A stretch of DNA of 64,000 nt, taken from assembly GCA_031551965.1 (NCBI GenBank), contig JAVBMW010000001.1, forward strand, positions 62,001-126,000, given 5' to 3'. Shown here in pieces: positions 57,050-64,000 of the stretch (positions are counted from its first letter, which is position 1; every line of letters starts with the position of its first letter). The position numbers and the translations under genes were made by a program. The DNA is from CALVGQ01 sp031551965 (GTDB lineage Bacteria; Bacillota_I; Bacilli_A; Erysipelotrichales; Erysipelotrichaceae). Under the pieces are notes generated by a model that made no database searches, had not been told where the DNA came from, and saw nothing but the letters and a program-made list of their open reading frames with translations.

Positions 57050-58060
57050 ATGAAGTCAAGAAGAGTAATAATTAATGGGGTTACAGATGTTGAGATAATT
57101 GAAGAAAAATTGGTAAGTACACCACTTCTCGATGATGAATGCTTGATCAAAACTAGTGTATCTTTGATTAGTCCTGGTACTGAACTATCAAGAGTATACG
57201 GTCTTAAAAAGGGGGCTACGTATCCCGTATATCCAGGATATTGCTCAGTAGGAACGATCCTTGAAAAATCTGATAATCTGAGTGATGTCAATGTAGGTGA
57301 TCTTGTCTTATTTAGTGGTCCTCATGCGAGTCATTCAGTATTTAACTATAAAACCAGTGATGGTGGAATTTTATATAAACTTGATCCACAACTGACTGCT
57401 GAAGAAGGCACTTTACTTATGATGTGCTGGATTGCCATGAATGGTATTCTTACTGCTGATGTAAAGCCTGGGGATACCGTTGCTATCTTTGGTTTGGGAA
57501 ATCTAGGAATTATTTTATCAGTTTATTATAAAGAAATGGGAGTGAATGTTATTTCGCTTGATCCCGTTGAGAAAAGATGTGAAGTTGCTAGAAAGATGGG
57601 AATTGAAAATATCATTGCTTGTGCTCCACAGGATCAATTAAAAGAAGTAATGAAACTTACAAGTAATTTAGGTGCAGATATTGTCGTAGACTGTAGTGGA
57701 ATATCACAATGTATTGAAACTTGTTTTGCGGCGGCTGCAAAAAATGGCCAAGTGATTTTGCTAGGCTCCCCCCGTGAGGAATATACAACTAATGCAACTA
57801 TTATGTTAAATGCGATCCATACAAAGATGCTTACTGTTAAAGGGGCATTCAATCGATTGTATCCTTATGATGAACAGCCAGGTTCTCGTTTATCTATCAA
57901 GCGTTCATTAAAATACATTGAAGGATTGCTAATATCTAAGAAAATCAACGCTGATTTACTTATTAGTCATCGCATCAAACCAGAAGAAATCATGATTGCT
58001 TATGATGGTTTAATGAATCACAAAAACCAGTATACCAGCGTTATCATAAACTGGGAATAA
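57050..58060 (+). CDS. MDR-family (zinc-type) alcohol/sugar-alcohol dehydrogenase
   Basis: This 336-residue medium-chain dehydrogenase has SLISPGTELSRVYG, YPGYCSVGTI, VNVGDLVLFSGPHASH, and the Rossmann core VAIFGLGNLGIILS with SLDPVEKRCEVARKMG. The usual GHE catalytic zinc motif and the four-Cys structural zinc loop are not seen, and PGTE takes the place of the first Cys. It thus resembles bacteriochlorophyllide/threonine-dehydrogenase-like oxidoreductases that work without zinc. The substrate is unknown. GGAGG precedes the ATG. It is a single gene with its own terminator. Confidence 0.85.
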   Translation: MKSRRVIINGVTDVEIIEEKLVSTPLLDDECLIKTSVSLISPGTELSRVYGLKKGATYPVYPGYCSVGTILEKSDNLSDVNVGDLVLFSGPHASHSVFNYKTSDGGILYKLDPQLTAEEGTLLMMCWIAMNGILTADVKPGDTVAIFGLGNLGIILSVYYKEMGVNVISLDPVEKRCEVARKMGIENIIACAPQDQLKEVMKLTSNLGADIVVDCSGISQCIETCFAAAAKNGQVILLGSPREEYTTNATIMLNAIHTKMLTVKGAFNRLYPYDEQPGSRLSIKRSLKYIEGLLISKKINADLLISHRIKPEEIMIAYDGLMNHKNQYTSVIINWE

Positions 58061-58064
58061 CATT

Positions 58065-58090
58065 ACAGGAATTAATTTTCCTGTTTTTTT
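58065..58090 (+). terminator. Terminator of the MDR dehydrogenase gene
   Basis: ACAGGAA, TTAATT, TTCCTGT, then six or more T. Confidence 0.9.
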
Positions 58091-58114
58091 ATTTTCTTTT
58101 TTGCAACAAAAATG

Positions 58115-58143
58115 TTGAGTATTGCACTCTTTTCGCATATACT
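58115..58143 (+). promoter_or_regulatory. Promoter of the glmS ribozyme-glmS transcript
   Basis: TTGAGT (58115-58120), a 17-base spacer and TATACT (58138-58143). Confidence 0.7.
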
Positions 58144-58174
58144 ACAACCATAAAGGTAAAGTTGAGAAAGGTTG

Positions 58175-58333
58175 TAAGACTTCACTTAGCGCAAGGACCT
58201 ATGGGTTGACGAGGAAAGTAGTTGTCGAACATCAGCGGATGCTACTTCGGTTATGCAAATCGTAAGATAATTTACAAAAGGTAAAATCAAATATTACCGA
58301 CAAAAAAATTATCATGCAACAATTTTTAGCACG
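58175..58333 (+). ncRNA. glmS glucosamine-6-phosphate-activated ribozyme
   Basis: The leader has the glmS ribozyme core: the cleavage site in TTAGCGC (cut after A58188), GGGTTGACGAGGAAAG, GTTGTCGAACATC, AGCGGATGCTACTTCGG and CGTAAGATAATTTAC. It ends with AGGTAAAATCAA and a hairpin before the glmS ribosome site. The GUUGACGAGG and GCGGAUGC segments are diagnostic. With glucosamine-6-phosphate bound, the RNA cuts itself and the glmS message is degraded, closing a feedback loop on amino-sugar synthesis. Boundaries are approximate. Confidence 0.92.
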
Positions 58334-58360
58334 CAAATAAGAAAAGGAGTTGTTTTAATT

Positions 58361-60103
58361 ATGTGTGGAATTGTTGGATATGTTGGGAAGGCTTTAGCTT
58401 TGCCTATTTTAATCGAGGGTTTAAATAATTTAGAGTATCGTGGATATGATTCTTCAGGAGTTGGGTATTTTTATAATAACGAAATAATTATTTCCAAGGA
58501 AATAGGAAAAGTAGCTCAATTAAAGAAAAAGTTAGATTTAAATTTAAAAACAAGTTGTGGTATCGCTCATACACGATGGGCAACTCATGGAAATGCCAGT
58601 GTAAATAATTCTCATCCCCATCAATGTGGAAAAATAACAATTGTTCATAATGGAATATTTGAAAACTATCAAAATCTTAAGCTACATCTTTTTGATAAAG
58701 AATATCATTTTAAATCTGATACTGATACCGAAGTAGGATGTGCTCTTCTTGATTACCATTATCAAAAACACGGAGATATGCTCATGGCAATTCAAGCTTT
58801 TAAAACTGATATCGTGGGTTCCTATGCACTAGGAATTCTATGTCAAGATGAACCAAATCGAATCTATGCATTACGAAAGGATAGTCCCTTGATTGTCGGA
58901 GTTCAAAAAGATGGTTATTTTTTAGCTTCTGATATTCATGCAATTTTAAAGTATACAAATCAATATATATTAATTGAAGAAGGTCAAATTGTTTGTCTTG
59001 ATAATAATTGTACAGTTTATGATCAAAACCTGAATAAAGTAGATTATCAAATAAATATCTTTGATCAAGATCATAACAGTTCTTCTAAAAATGGTTTTGA
59101 ACACTATATGCTTAAAGAAATACATGAAGAACCACAAGTTTTATTAGATACTCACAATATGCTTAATCAAATTGATTTTGATTTTAATTCTTTTTATCAG
59201 TTTGAAATTGTTGCCTGCGGAAGCTCTTATCATGCCGGTTTAGTTGGAAAATGTTTAATTGAAACTTATGGTAGTAAGCCAGTAACTGTTGAGATCGCAA
59301 GTGAATATCGTTATCAAAGAAATTTTGGTTCAAATAAACTTGTTATATTCATTTCGCAATCAGGTGAAACTGCAGATAGTCTTGCGTGCTTACAAAATCT
59401 TAAGGATTCAGGAAATAAAACATTAGCGATTGTCAATGTCATAGAAAGTAGTATGGCTAGAATTGCTGATCATGTCATTTATACGCAAGCCGGACAAGAA
59501 ATTGCCGTTGCAACCACTAAAGCTTATATATCTCAACTCTATGTTATGTTGTGGATCACCGCTCAACTGAATAAAGAAATTAACTTTGACATAGTTGAAT
59601 TAATTAATCAAACTCAACAAGCACTTGCGATTTCCGTTACTAAAATAGCTAAGTTCCTTCAAAATGCCGAACATGTATATTTTCTTGGCAGAGGTATCGA
59701 TCGTGCCTTAGCTATGGAAGCCAGTTTAAAGTTCAAGGAAATATCATACATTCATAGTGAAGCTTATGCCGCTGGAGAACTCAAACATGGAACGCTTTCT
59801 TTGATCGAAAAGGATACTCCAGTTATTGGTATTATTACTGATCCCGCTTTAGCTCTAAAGACTATCAGTAATTTGAAAGAAGTAAAAGCACGTTTGGGTT
59901 GTGTCATTTTAATAACTACTGAAAAACTTGCTTCCTTGTTTCCTGAAGCAGATCATTTAATACTCGTACCAGATACCAAACCATTTCTTTCTCCTTTTGT
60001 AACGATCATCCCACTTCAAATGCTTAGTTATGAAGTTGCGAAATTAAAAGGATGCGAAATTGATCAACCGCGAAACCTCGCAAAATCTGTTACTGTTGAA
60101 TAA
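58361..60103 (+). CDS. glmS: Glutamine-fructose-6-phosphate aminotransferase
   Basis: This 580-residue enzyme makes glucosamine-6-phosphate from fructose-6-phosphate and glutamine, the first step to UDP-GlcNAc for peptidoglycan. The N-terminal glutaminase domain begins MCGIVGYVG (Cys 2 nucleophile) with YRGYDSSGVG and TRWATHG. The C-terminal has two SIS domains (ACGSSYHAGL, ISQSGETADSLA, GRGIDRALAMEASLKFKE, EAYAAGELKHGTLSLI) and ends QPRNLAKSVTVE. AAAAGGAG precedes the ATG. It is somewhat shorter than the usual 600 residues. Expression is controlled by the ribozyme in its leader. Confidence 0.96.
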   Translation: MCGIVGYVGKALALPILIEGLNNLEYRGYDSSGVGYFYNNEIIISKEIGKVAQLKKKLDLNLKTSCGIAHTRWATHGNASVNNSHPHQCGKITIVHNGIFENYQNLKLHLFDKEYHFKSDTDTEVGCALLDYHYQKHGDMLMAIQAFKTDIVGSYALGILCQDEPNRIYALRKDSPLIVGVQKDGYFLASDIHAILKYTNQYILIEEGQIVCLDNNCTVYDQNLNKVDYQINIFDQDHNSSSKNGFEHYMLKEIHEEPQVLLDTHNMLNQIDFDFNSFYQFEIVACGSSYHAGLVGKCLIETYGSKPVTVEIASEYRYQRNFGSNKLVIFISQSGETADSLACLQNLKDSGNKTLAIVNVIESSMARIADHVIYTQAGQEIAVATTKAYISQLYVMLWITAQLNKEINFDIVELINQTQQALAISVTKIAKFLQNAEHVYFLGRGIDRALAMEASLKFKEISYIHSEAYAAGELKHGTLSLIEKDTPVIGIITDPALALKTISNLKEVKARLGCVILITTEKLASLFPEADHLILVPDTKPFLSPFVTIIPLQMLSYEVAKLKGCEIDQPRNLAKSVTVE

Positions 60104-60108
60104 TAATG

Positions 60109-60140
60109 AAAATGCAGAGATCAATTGATTTCTGCATTTT
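60109..60140. terminator. Bidirectional terminator between glmS and the GGDEF/EAL gene
   Basis: AAAATGCAGA and TCTGCATTTT flank an inner ATCAATTGAT, so nearly the whole 32 bases can pair; T-runs on both strands. Confidence 0.85.
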
Positions 60141-63100
60141 ATCGAGATTTAAATTTTTGAACAAATTGTTCAAATTGCTCCAACTCTAGCGGTTTTGAAT
60201 AATAATAACCTTGAATAATATCGCAGCCATATTTTTTTACTAACTGTAATTCTTCCTCTGTTTCTACACCTTCCGCTATAACCTGAAGTTTTAAGCAATG
60301 TGCCATTGTGATCATGGACTCTAGTATACTTTGATATACTTCTTCTTTTGGTGCACTGTTCACAAAAATGCGATCAAGTTTTAAGATGTCTATAGGAAGT
60401 TTCCCTAAATATTGCATTGATGAATAACCAGTTCCAAAATCATCTAAAGCTACAAGCACACCATTTTGATGCAACTCAAATAAAGTATCAGTAATGTTCT
60501 CAAAGTTTGAAATCATAATACTTTCAGTAACTTCAACTACTAAATGATCAGATGGTATATTGTATTCTTTAATTAAGCCAATAATCAAATCTTTTAGTTT
60601 AGGTGATAAGAATTGTTTCGGTGAAAGATTTATCGATACCTTAACATCAATGTTTTTATCGAGGTAATTTCTCATTTGTTTAATGACCTCTTTTATCACA
60701 TATTCGCCAATTGGTATGATAAGACCTGTTTCCTCTGCAAGAGGAATAAAATCAAGAGGAGGAATTAATCCATACTCTGGATGCCTCCAACGAATCAACG
60801 CTTCTGCTCCTTTTATTCGCTCTGTTTCCGCATAGATCAAAGGTTGATAAACAAGGAAAAATTGATTTTCTTCTATTGCCTTTTGTAAGCTAAACTCATT
60901 TATAAATTTATTTTTATGATGCTTTCTTAATTCATCATCTAATAAGTAGTAATTTTGATTCTCATTCGATTTAGCTTCTTTTAGTGCAACTTCTGCTTCA
61001 TTTAATATTTTCATGATATCGGTTTCTTTAGTGATGACTAATCCATGATTTAATTCCATTTTGATTCTTTGGTCATCATCCATATTTGAATCGATCACAC
61101 TAGAGTTTAATGATTCTACATACTGAATAAGTTCTTCTTCATTTGTATTTTCTTTCAGGATCAAAAAACGATCTCCTGAAATACGGGCTTTAATATCTCC
61201 AAAAGGATGCTCGAATAATCTTTTTCCCATTTGAATCAATATTTGGTCTCCAAAATTATGGCCAAATACATCGTTAATTCCTTTGAATCTACGAATATCA
61301 ATGAGAACTGCACCGACATTCTTATAACTTATATCTGTTCCAAAAGAGGATCCATGAGTTAAATATTGTAGATTATATAATCCAGTTAAATTATCTTTAT
61401 ACGCTAATTCTCGTAATCGATGTTCATATTGTTTCGTTTCCGTAATATCTACAGAAACACCATACATGATTTCTTTTTTTTCATCAATATATTTTCCACG
61501 TGTCAAATACCATCTTATTTCATTGTTGGCGCAAATCAATGGATATTCCGCAGAATAAACCTCTGATTTTCCGGTAGTGTATTCTATTAATTTTTCACTT
61601 ACCATTTTAAAAGATCCATCCGCAAACACACTATTGAAATTTGTCGCCTTTTCTCCAAATGATCCTTCTGGATAACCCGTGATCGTATAGAAGTTTTTAT
61701 GAAATCGCAAAATATCCCGGCTTGGAATTCTTTCCCACGAAAAACTTTTCGAACCTTCAAGAGCTAATTCAGAGCGTAACTGTTCGGCTTGTAAGTTTTC
61801 AACTAATTCAGTTCGTTTCAATTCCAAAAGACTTTGTTCAGTAATATCAAAGCCAACTCCTACGATATATCCCTCTATGCCGTTTGACACCCTAGAGTTA
61901 AGTGAAATATAAATAATTTCATTATTTGCATTACGAATCCTACATTTATACTGGAAGGTTGACTCATTGTCTTCAAGAAGACGAACTATTCCTTCACTTA
62001 ATGGTTTGCGATCTTCTTCAACAATGATACTTATTATTTTATCTATTGTTCCATCGAAAAAGTCATTCGGATACCCAAAAATCTGTTCAACAGAAGAAGT
62101 AAAATGAAATTCATTCTCTTTTACATTTAAATTCCATGAAAAACCTTGAGCATTTTCAACTGCATAAGTATAATCTAGTTTTTGTTGTTGCAGATTCATT
62201 ACCAGTTCTTGCTGAAGTTTTTCATATTTTTTCATTTCTGTAATATCCAATGTTGCTCCACATACAATACTCTTCTCTTCATTAAAGAAACGACCTCTCG
62301 CAAAGAAAGTACGTATTTCACCTGCTTGAGAGATAACGGAATGCTCAATTTCAATATCCCCTTTTTTATTCAAAACATAATTCTGAAGTTTATTGAGCAA
62401 ATCATCTTTCTCTTCATCTAAAACGATACTGATATAATTTTCAATATTCTTAAAGTAATTAGTTTCATAACCAATGATATCTGAAATTTCTGAGCTGAAT
62501 TCAATTGTTTTTTCTTCTAAATCATATTTCCAAGAGAATCCTTTAGCTGTTGAAAGCGCAAAACTATTTAATTCTGTTTTCAACTTCAGTTCTTCTAACA
62601 TTGCTTTTGTCATTGCTTCTTCTTGCTTTGACTTAGATATGTCGTAACATACCATTACTACTGCCTTACGACCATCTTCCCATTCGATCATCGTATCTGT
62701 AATATCAAACCATTTATTAGCCAATGAATTATAAAGTTCATGACGAACAGTACTGTTGTCTTTGCATAATAAATGATGTTGACAGAAGTGACAACTTTCT
62801 TTAAAATCAGGGCGAAGTACTTCCCAACATGTCTTTCCAGCATAATCATTTTCTTGCATATTGTAGCCATTTCGTAACTTCTTATTTGCATAAAGTAATT
62901 CTTTAGTTTCCAAATCAGTAACATAAACGATATCGTCAATACTATCCAAAATAGCTCTAAATGAAGTATTTGAAATAATCAACTGCGTTTCTAAAGCTTG
63001 TCGTATGACAATTTCATTCATGATTCCTGCTATATCAGTAAGAATATGTTGATCTTCTTGAGACCACACTCGTGGTTTAAAGCTCACAAATCCACCTAAT

Positions 63101-64000
63101 CCTATGATCACATCATCTAAAATAATTGGAAATTGAACATAAGCTTTAACATCATTTGGTCGGAAAACTTTTTCATTTTCACTAATTTCGTTACTTGTAT
63201 CATCGACAAAACGTACTGATCCAAGACGATCCATATTATGCCAATCGACTGAATTTAACGGTATATTTTTTACAGATGCTATATCAGTCAAATTTGGTTG
63301 ATAAATATGTGTTCTCACTAATTCATCATTTTTCTTACCATATAAATATGCTCTATCCATTTCAAATGCGTCACATGCGATTCTTAATAATTCATCAATG
63401 ACAAGTTTAGTATCACGACTAAAGAAGAAAGCATGAATTACTTTACCCATGATTTTATTATAAGCTGCAGAAATCAAAACACTTCTGTTTCCAGTAATCG
63501 TTTCTTCGTAATACGTTGGAAGTAATGCACTTGAGTCAAGTTGCTTACTAATAAATTGTACATTATTTTTATTATTTGCCTTTGCTTTATATAATGCTTT
63601 ATCTGATCTGAATATTGCGAATTCACAGTTGTTTTCGTTCTCAACTTCAGCAATTCCACACGAAATCGTCGTTGATACTGTCTTACCTTCTACATCTACT
63701 TCCGTATTTTCAAAATCATTCAAAATTGCATTTCCAATTGAAATTGCTTCTTCAACAGAATCAAGTTCAATTACTGCTAAAAATTCTTCTCCACCCCATC
63801 GTGATACACTTCCCAAGCTCATTTTTGAACTTATGCATTCCGCTGCAGATATAAGGACTAAATCGCCTATATCATGTCCATAATTATCATTAACTTTTTT
63901 GAAGTCATCAATATCAAACATAAACAAGAATATGCGCTTAAAACTATGCTTAATGTAATCATCTAAAACGATGTTCATCGCTCTACGATTCAATAATTTT
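60139..64000 (-). CDS. GGDEF-GAF-PAS-GGDEF-EAL cyclic-di-GMP protein (N-terminus outside window)
   Basis: The frame stays open through the right edge (KLLNRRAM at the border is inside a GGDEF domain), so the true start is outside. The order of domains is a GGDEF domain with DIDDFKKVNDNYGHDIGD and active-site SRWGGEEF. Next come a GAF-like domain (about 185-335), three PAS modules (about 340-830; Trp-rich FSWKYDL, FSWNLNV, FSWERIP repeats), a second GGDEF with degenerate ISGDRF, and an EAL domain with intact EALIRW, DDFGTGYSS and EGVETEEE. The first GGDEF may synthesise cyclic-di-GMP and the EAL may degrade it; sensors are GAF/PAS. No transmembrane part is visible in this piece. Confidence 0.92.
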   Translation of the reverse strand, partial: KLLNRRAMNIVLDDYIKHSFKRIFLFMFDIDDFKKVNDNYGHDIGDLVLISAAECISSKMSLGSVSRWGGEEFLAVIELDSVEEAISIGNAILNDFENTEVDVEGKTVSTTISCGIAEVENENNCEFAIFRSDKALYKAKANNKNNVQFISKQLDSSALLPTYYEETITGNRSVLISAAYNKIMGKVIHAFFFSRDTKLVIDELLRIACDAFEMDRAYLYGKKNDELVRTHIYQPNLTDIASVKNIPLNSVDWHNMDRLGSVRFVDDTSNEISENEKVFRPNDVKAYVQFPIILDDVIIGLGGFVSFKPRVWSQEDQHILTDIAGIMNEIVIRQALETQLIISNTSFRAILDSIDDIVYVTDLETKELLYANKKLRNGYNMQENDYAGKTCWEVLRPDFKESCHFCQHHLLCKDNSTVRHELYNSLANKWFDITDTMIEWEDGRKAVVMVCYDISKSKQEEAMTKAMLEELKLKTELNSFALSTAKGFSWKYDLEEKTIEFSSEISDIIGYETNYFKNIENYISIVLDEEKDDLLNKLQNYVLNKKGDIEIEHSVISQAGEIRTFFARGRFFNEEKSIVCGATLDITEMKKYEKLQQELVMNLQQQKLDYTYAVENAQGFSWNLNVKENEFHFTSSVEQIFGYPNDFFDGTIDKIISIIVEEDRKPLSEGIVRLLEDNESTFQYKCRIRNANNEIIYISLNSRVSNGIEGYIVGVGFDITEQSLLELKRTELVENLQAEQLRSELALEGSKSFSWERIPSRDILRFHKNFYTITGYPEGSFGEKATNFNSVFADGSFKMVSEKLIEYTTGKSEVYSAEYPLICANNEIRWYLTRGKYIDEKKEIMYGVSVDITETKQYEHRLRELAYKDNLTGLYNLQYLTHGSSFGTDISYKNVGAVLIDIRRFKGINDVFGHNFGDQILIQMGKRLFEHPFGDIKARISGDRFLILKENTNEEELIQYVESLNSSVIDSNMDDDQRIKMELNHGLVITKETDIMKILNEAEVALKEAKSNENQNYYLLDDELRKHHKNKFINEFSLQKAIEENQFFLVYQPLIYAETERIKGAEALIRWRHPEYGLIPPLDFIPLAEETGLIIPIGEYVIKEVIKQMRNYLDKNIDVKVSINLSPKQFLSPKLKDLIIGLIKEYNIPSDHLVVEVTESIMISNFENITDTLFELHQNGVLVALDDFGTGYSSMQYLGKLPIDILKLDRIFVNSAPKEEVYQSILESMITMAHCLKLQVIAEGVETEEELQLVKKYGCDIIQGYYYSKPLELEQFEQFVQKFKSR

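Overview
The window looks like chromosome from an AT-rich Firmicute, most likely a gut anaerobe of the Erysipelotrichaceae type. This is inferred from codon and base use, strong Shine-Dalgarno sites, many PTS systems, a VTC/DUF4956/carbohydrate-binding cluster and a glmS ribozyme. TGA acts as a stop, so it does not use the mollicute code. No rRNA and no CRISPR array were seen; there is one intact tRNA gene, tRNA-Arg(CCT).

Bases 1-8,500 are an accessory zone. It holds a hipBA pair (hipA cut by the window edge), an AAA_14/DUF4143 ATPase, a DUF3052-like protein, two decayed Fic-related genes, a DUF1016 (YhcG-type) nuclease gene and a small P-loop kinase. Three copies of the 3' part of tRNA-Arg (one intact gene, one exact 47-nt fragment, one degraded) bracket about 2.6 kb of this cargo. 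A HAD phosphatase plus Gfo/Idh/MocA oxidoreductase operon sits within the zone.

Bases 8,500-16,000 are a hexuronate module. uxaB-uxaA and a divergent LacI regulator are followed by a second LacI regulator divergent from eda (fused to a VOC/glyoxalase-like domain) and kdgK. Together they take tagaturonate through altronate, KDG and KDPG to pyruvate and glyceraldehyde-3-phosphate. A kduD and an RpiB-family isomerase (DhuI/KduI-like) at 40.7-42.1 kb feed the same KDG pool. Seven copies of a WTTACCGKTTTA-type operator tie these loci to a fructose-family PTS with a class II aldolase at 26.7-31.7 kb.

Bases 16,000-25,800 hold a lone prepilin-like protein, an XRE regulator, a response regulator/ABC transporter/histidine kinase set, a C_GCAxxG_C_C protein, and the VTC-DUF4956-carbohydrate-binding lipoprotein cluster. 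Bases 31,800-39,700 hold a DeoR regulator divergent from a transaldolase and an iron ADH, a catalytically degenerate NERD-like membrane protein with an aldo/keto reductase, a TetR/hydrolase divergent pair, and a membrane GDPD enzyme.

Bases 42,300-44,650 carry a tightly overlapping HigA-like HTH / AAA ATPase / TOPRIM (DUF3226-like) operon, the best candidate here for an uncharacterised defence system. Next comes a sigma-54-controlled mannose-family PTS with a SIS-domain deglycase (gfr/fructoselysine type). It has its LevR/GfrR-type activator, rpoN itself and a perfect -24/-12 promoter. After a Mn-type superoxide dismutase comes a second candidate novel system (54.5-56.8 kb): a secreted hydrophobic protein, a 52-aa two-helix membrane protein, a secreted Cys-rich peptide and a TPR/Rgg-like regulator. 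The window ends with an MDR dehydrogenase, the glmS ribozyme plus glmS, and a large GGDEF/GAF/PAS/EAL protein cut by the edge.
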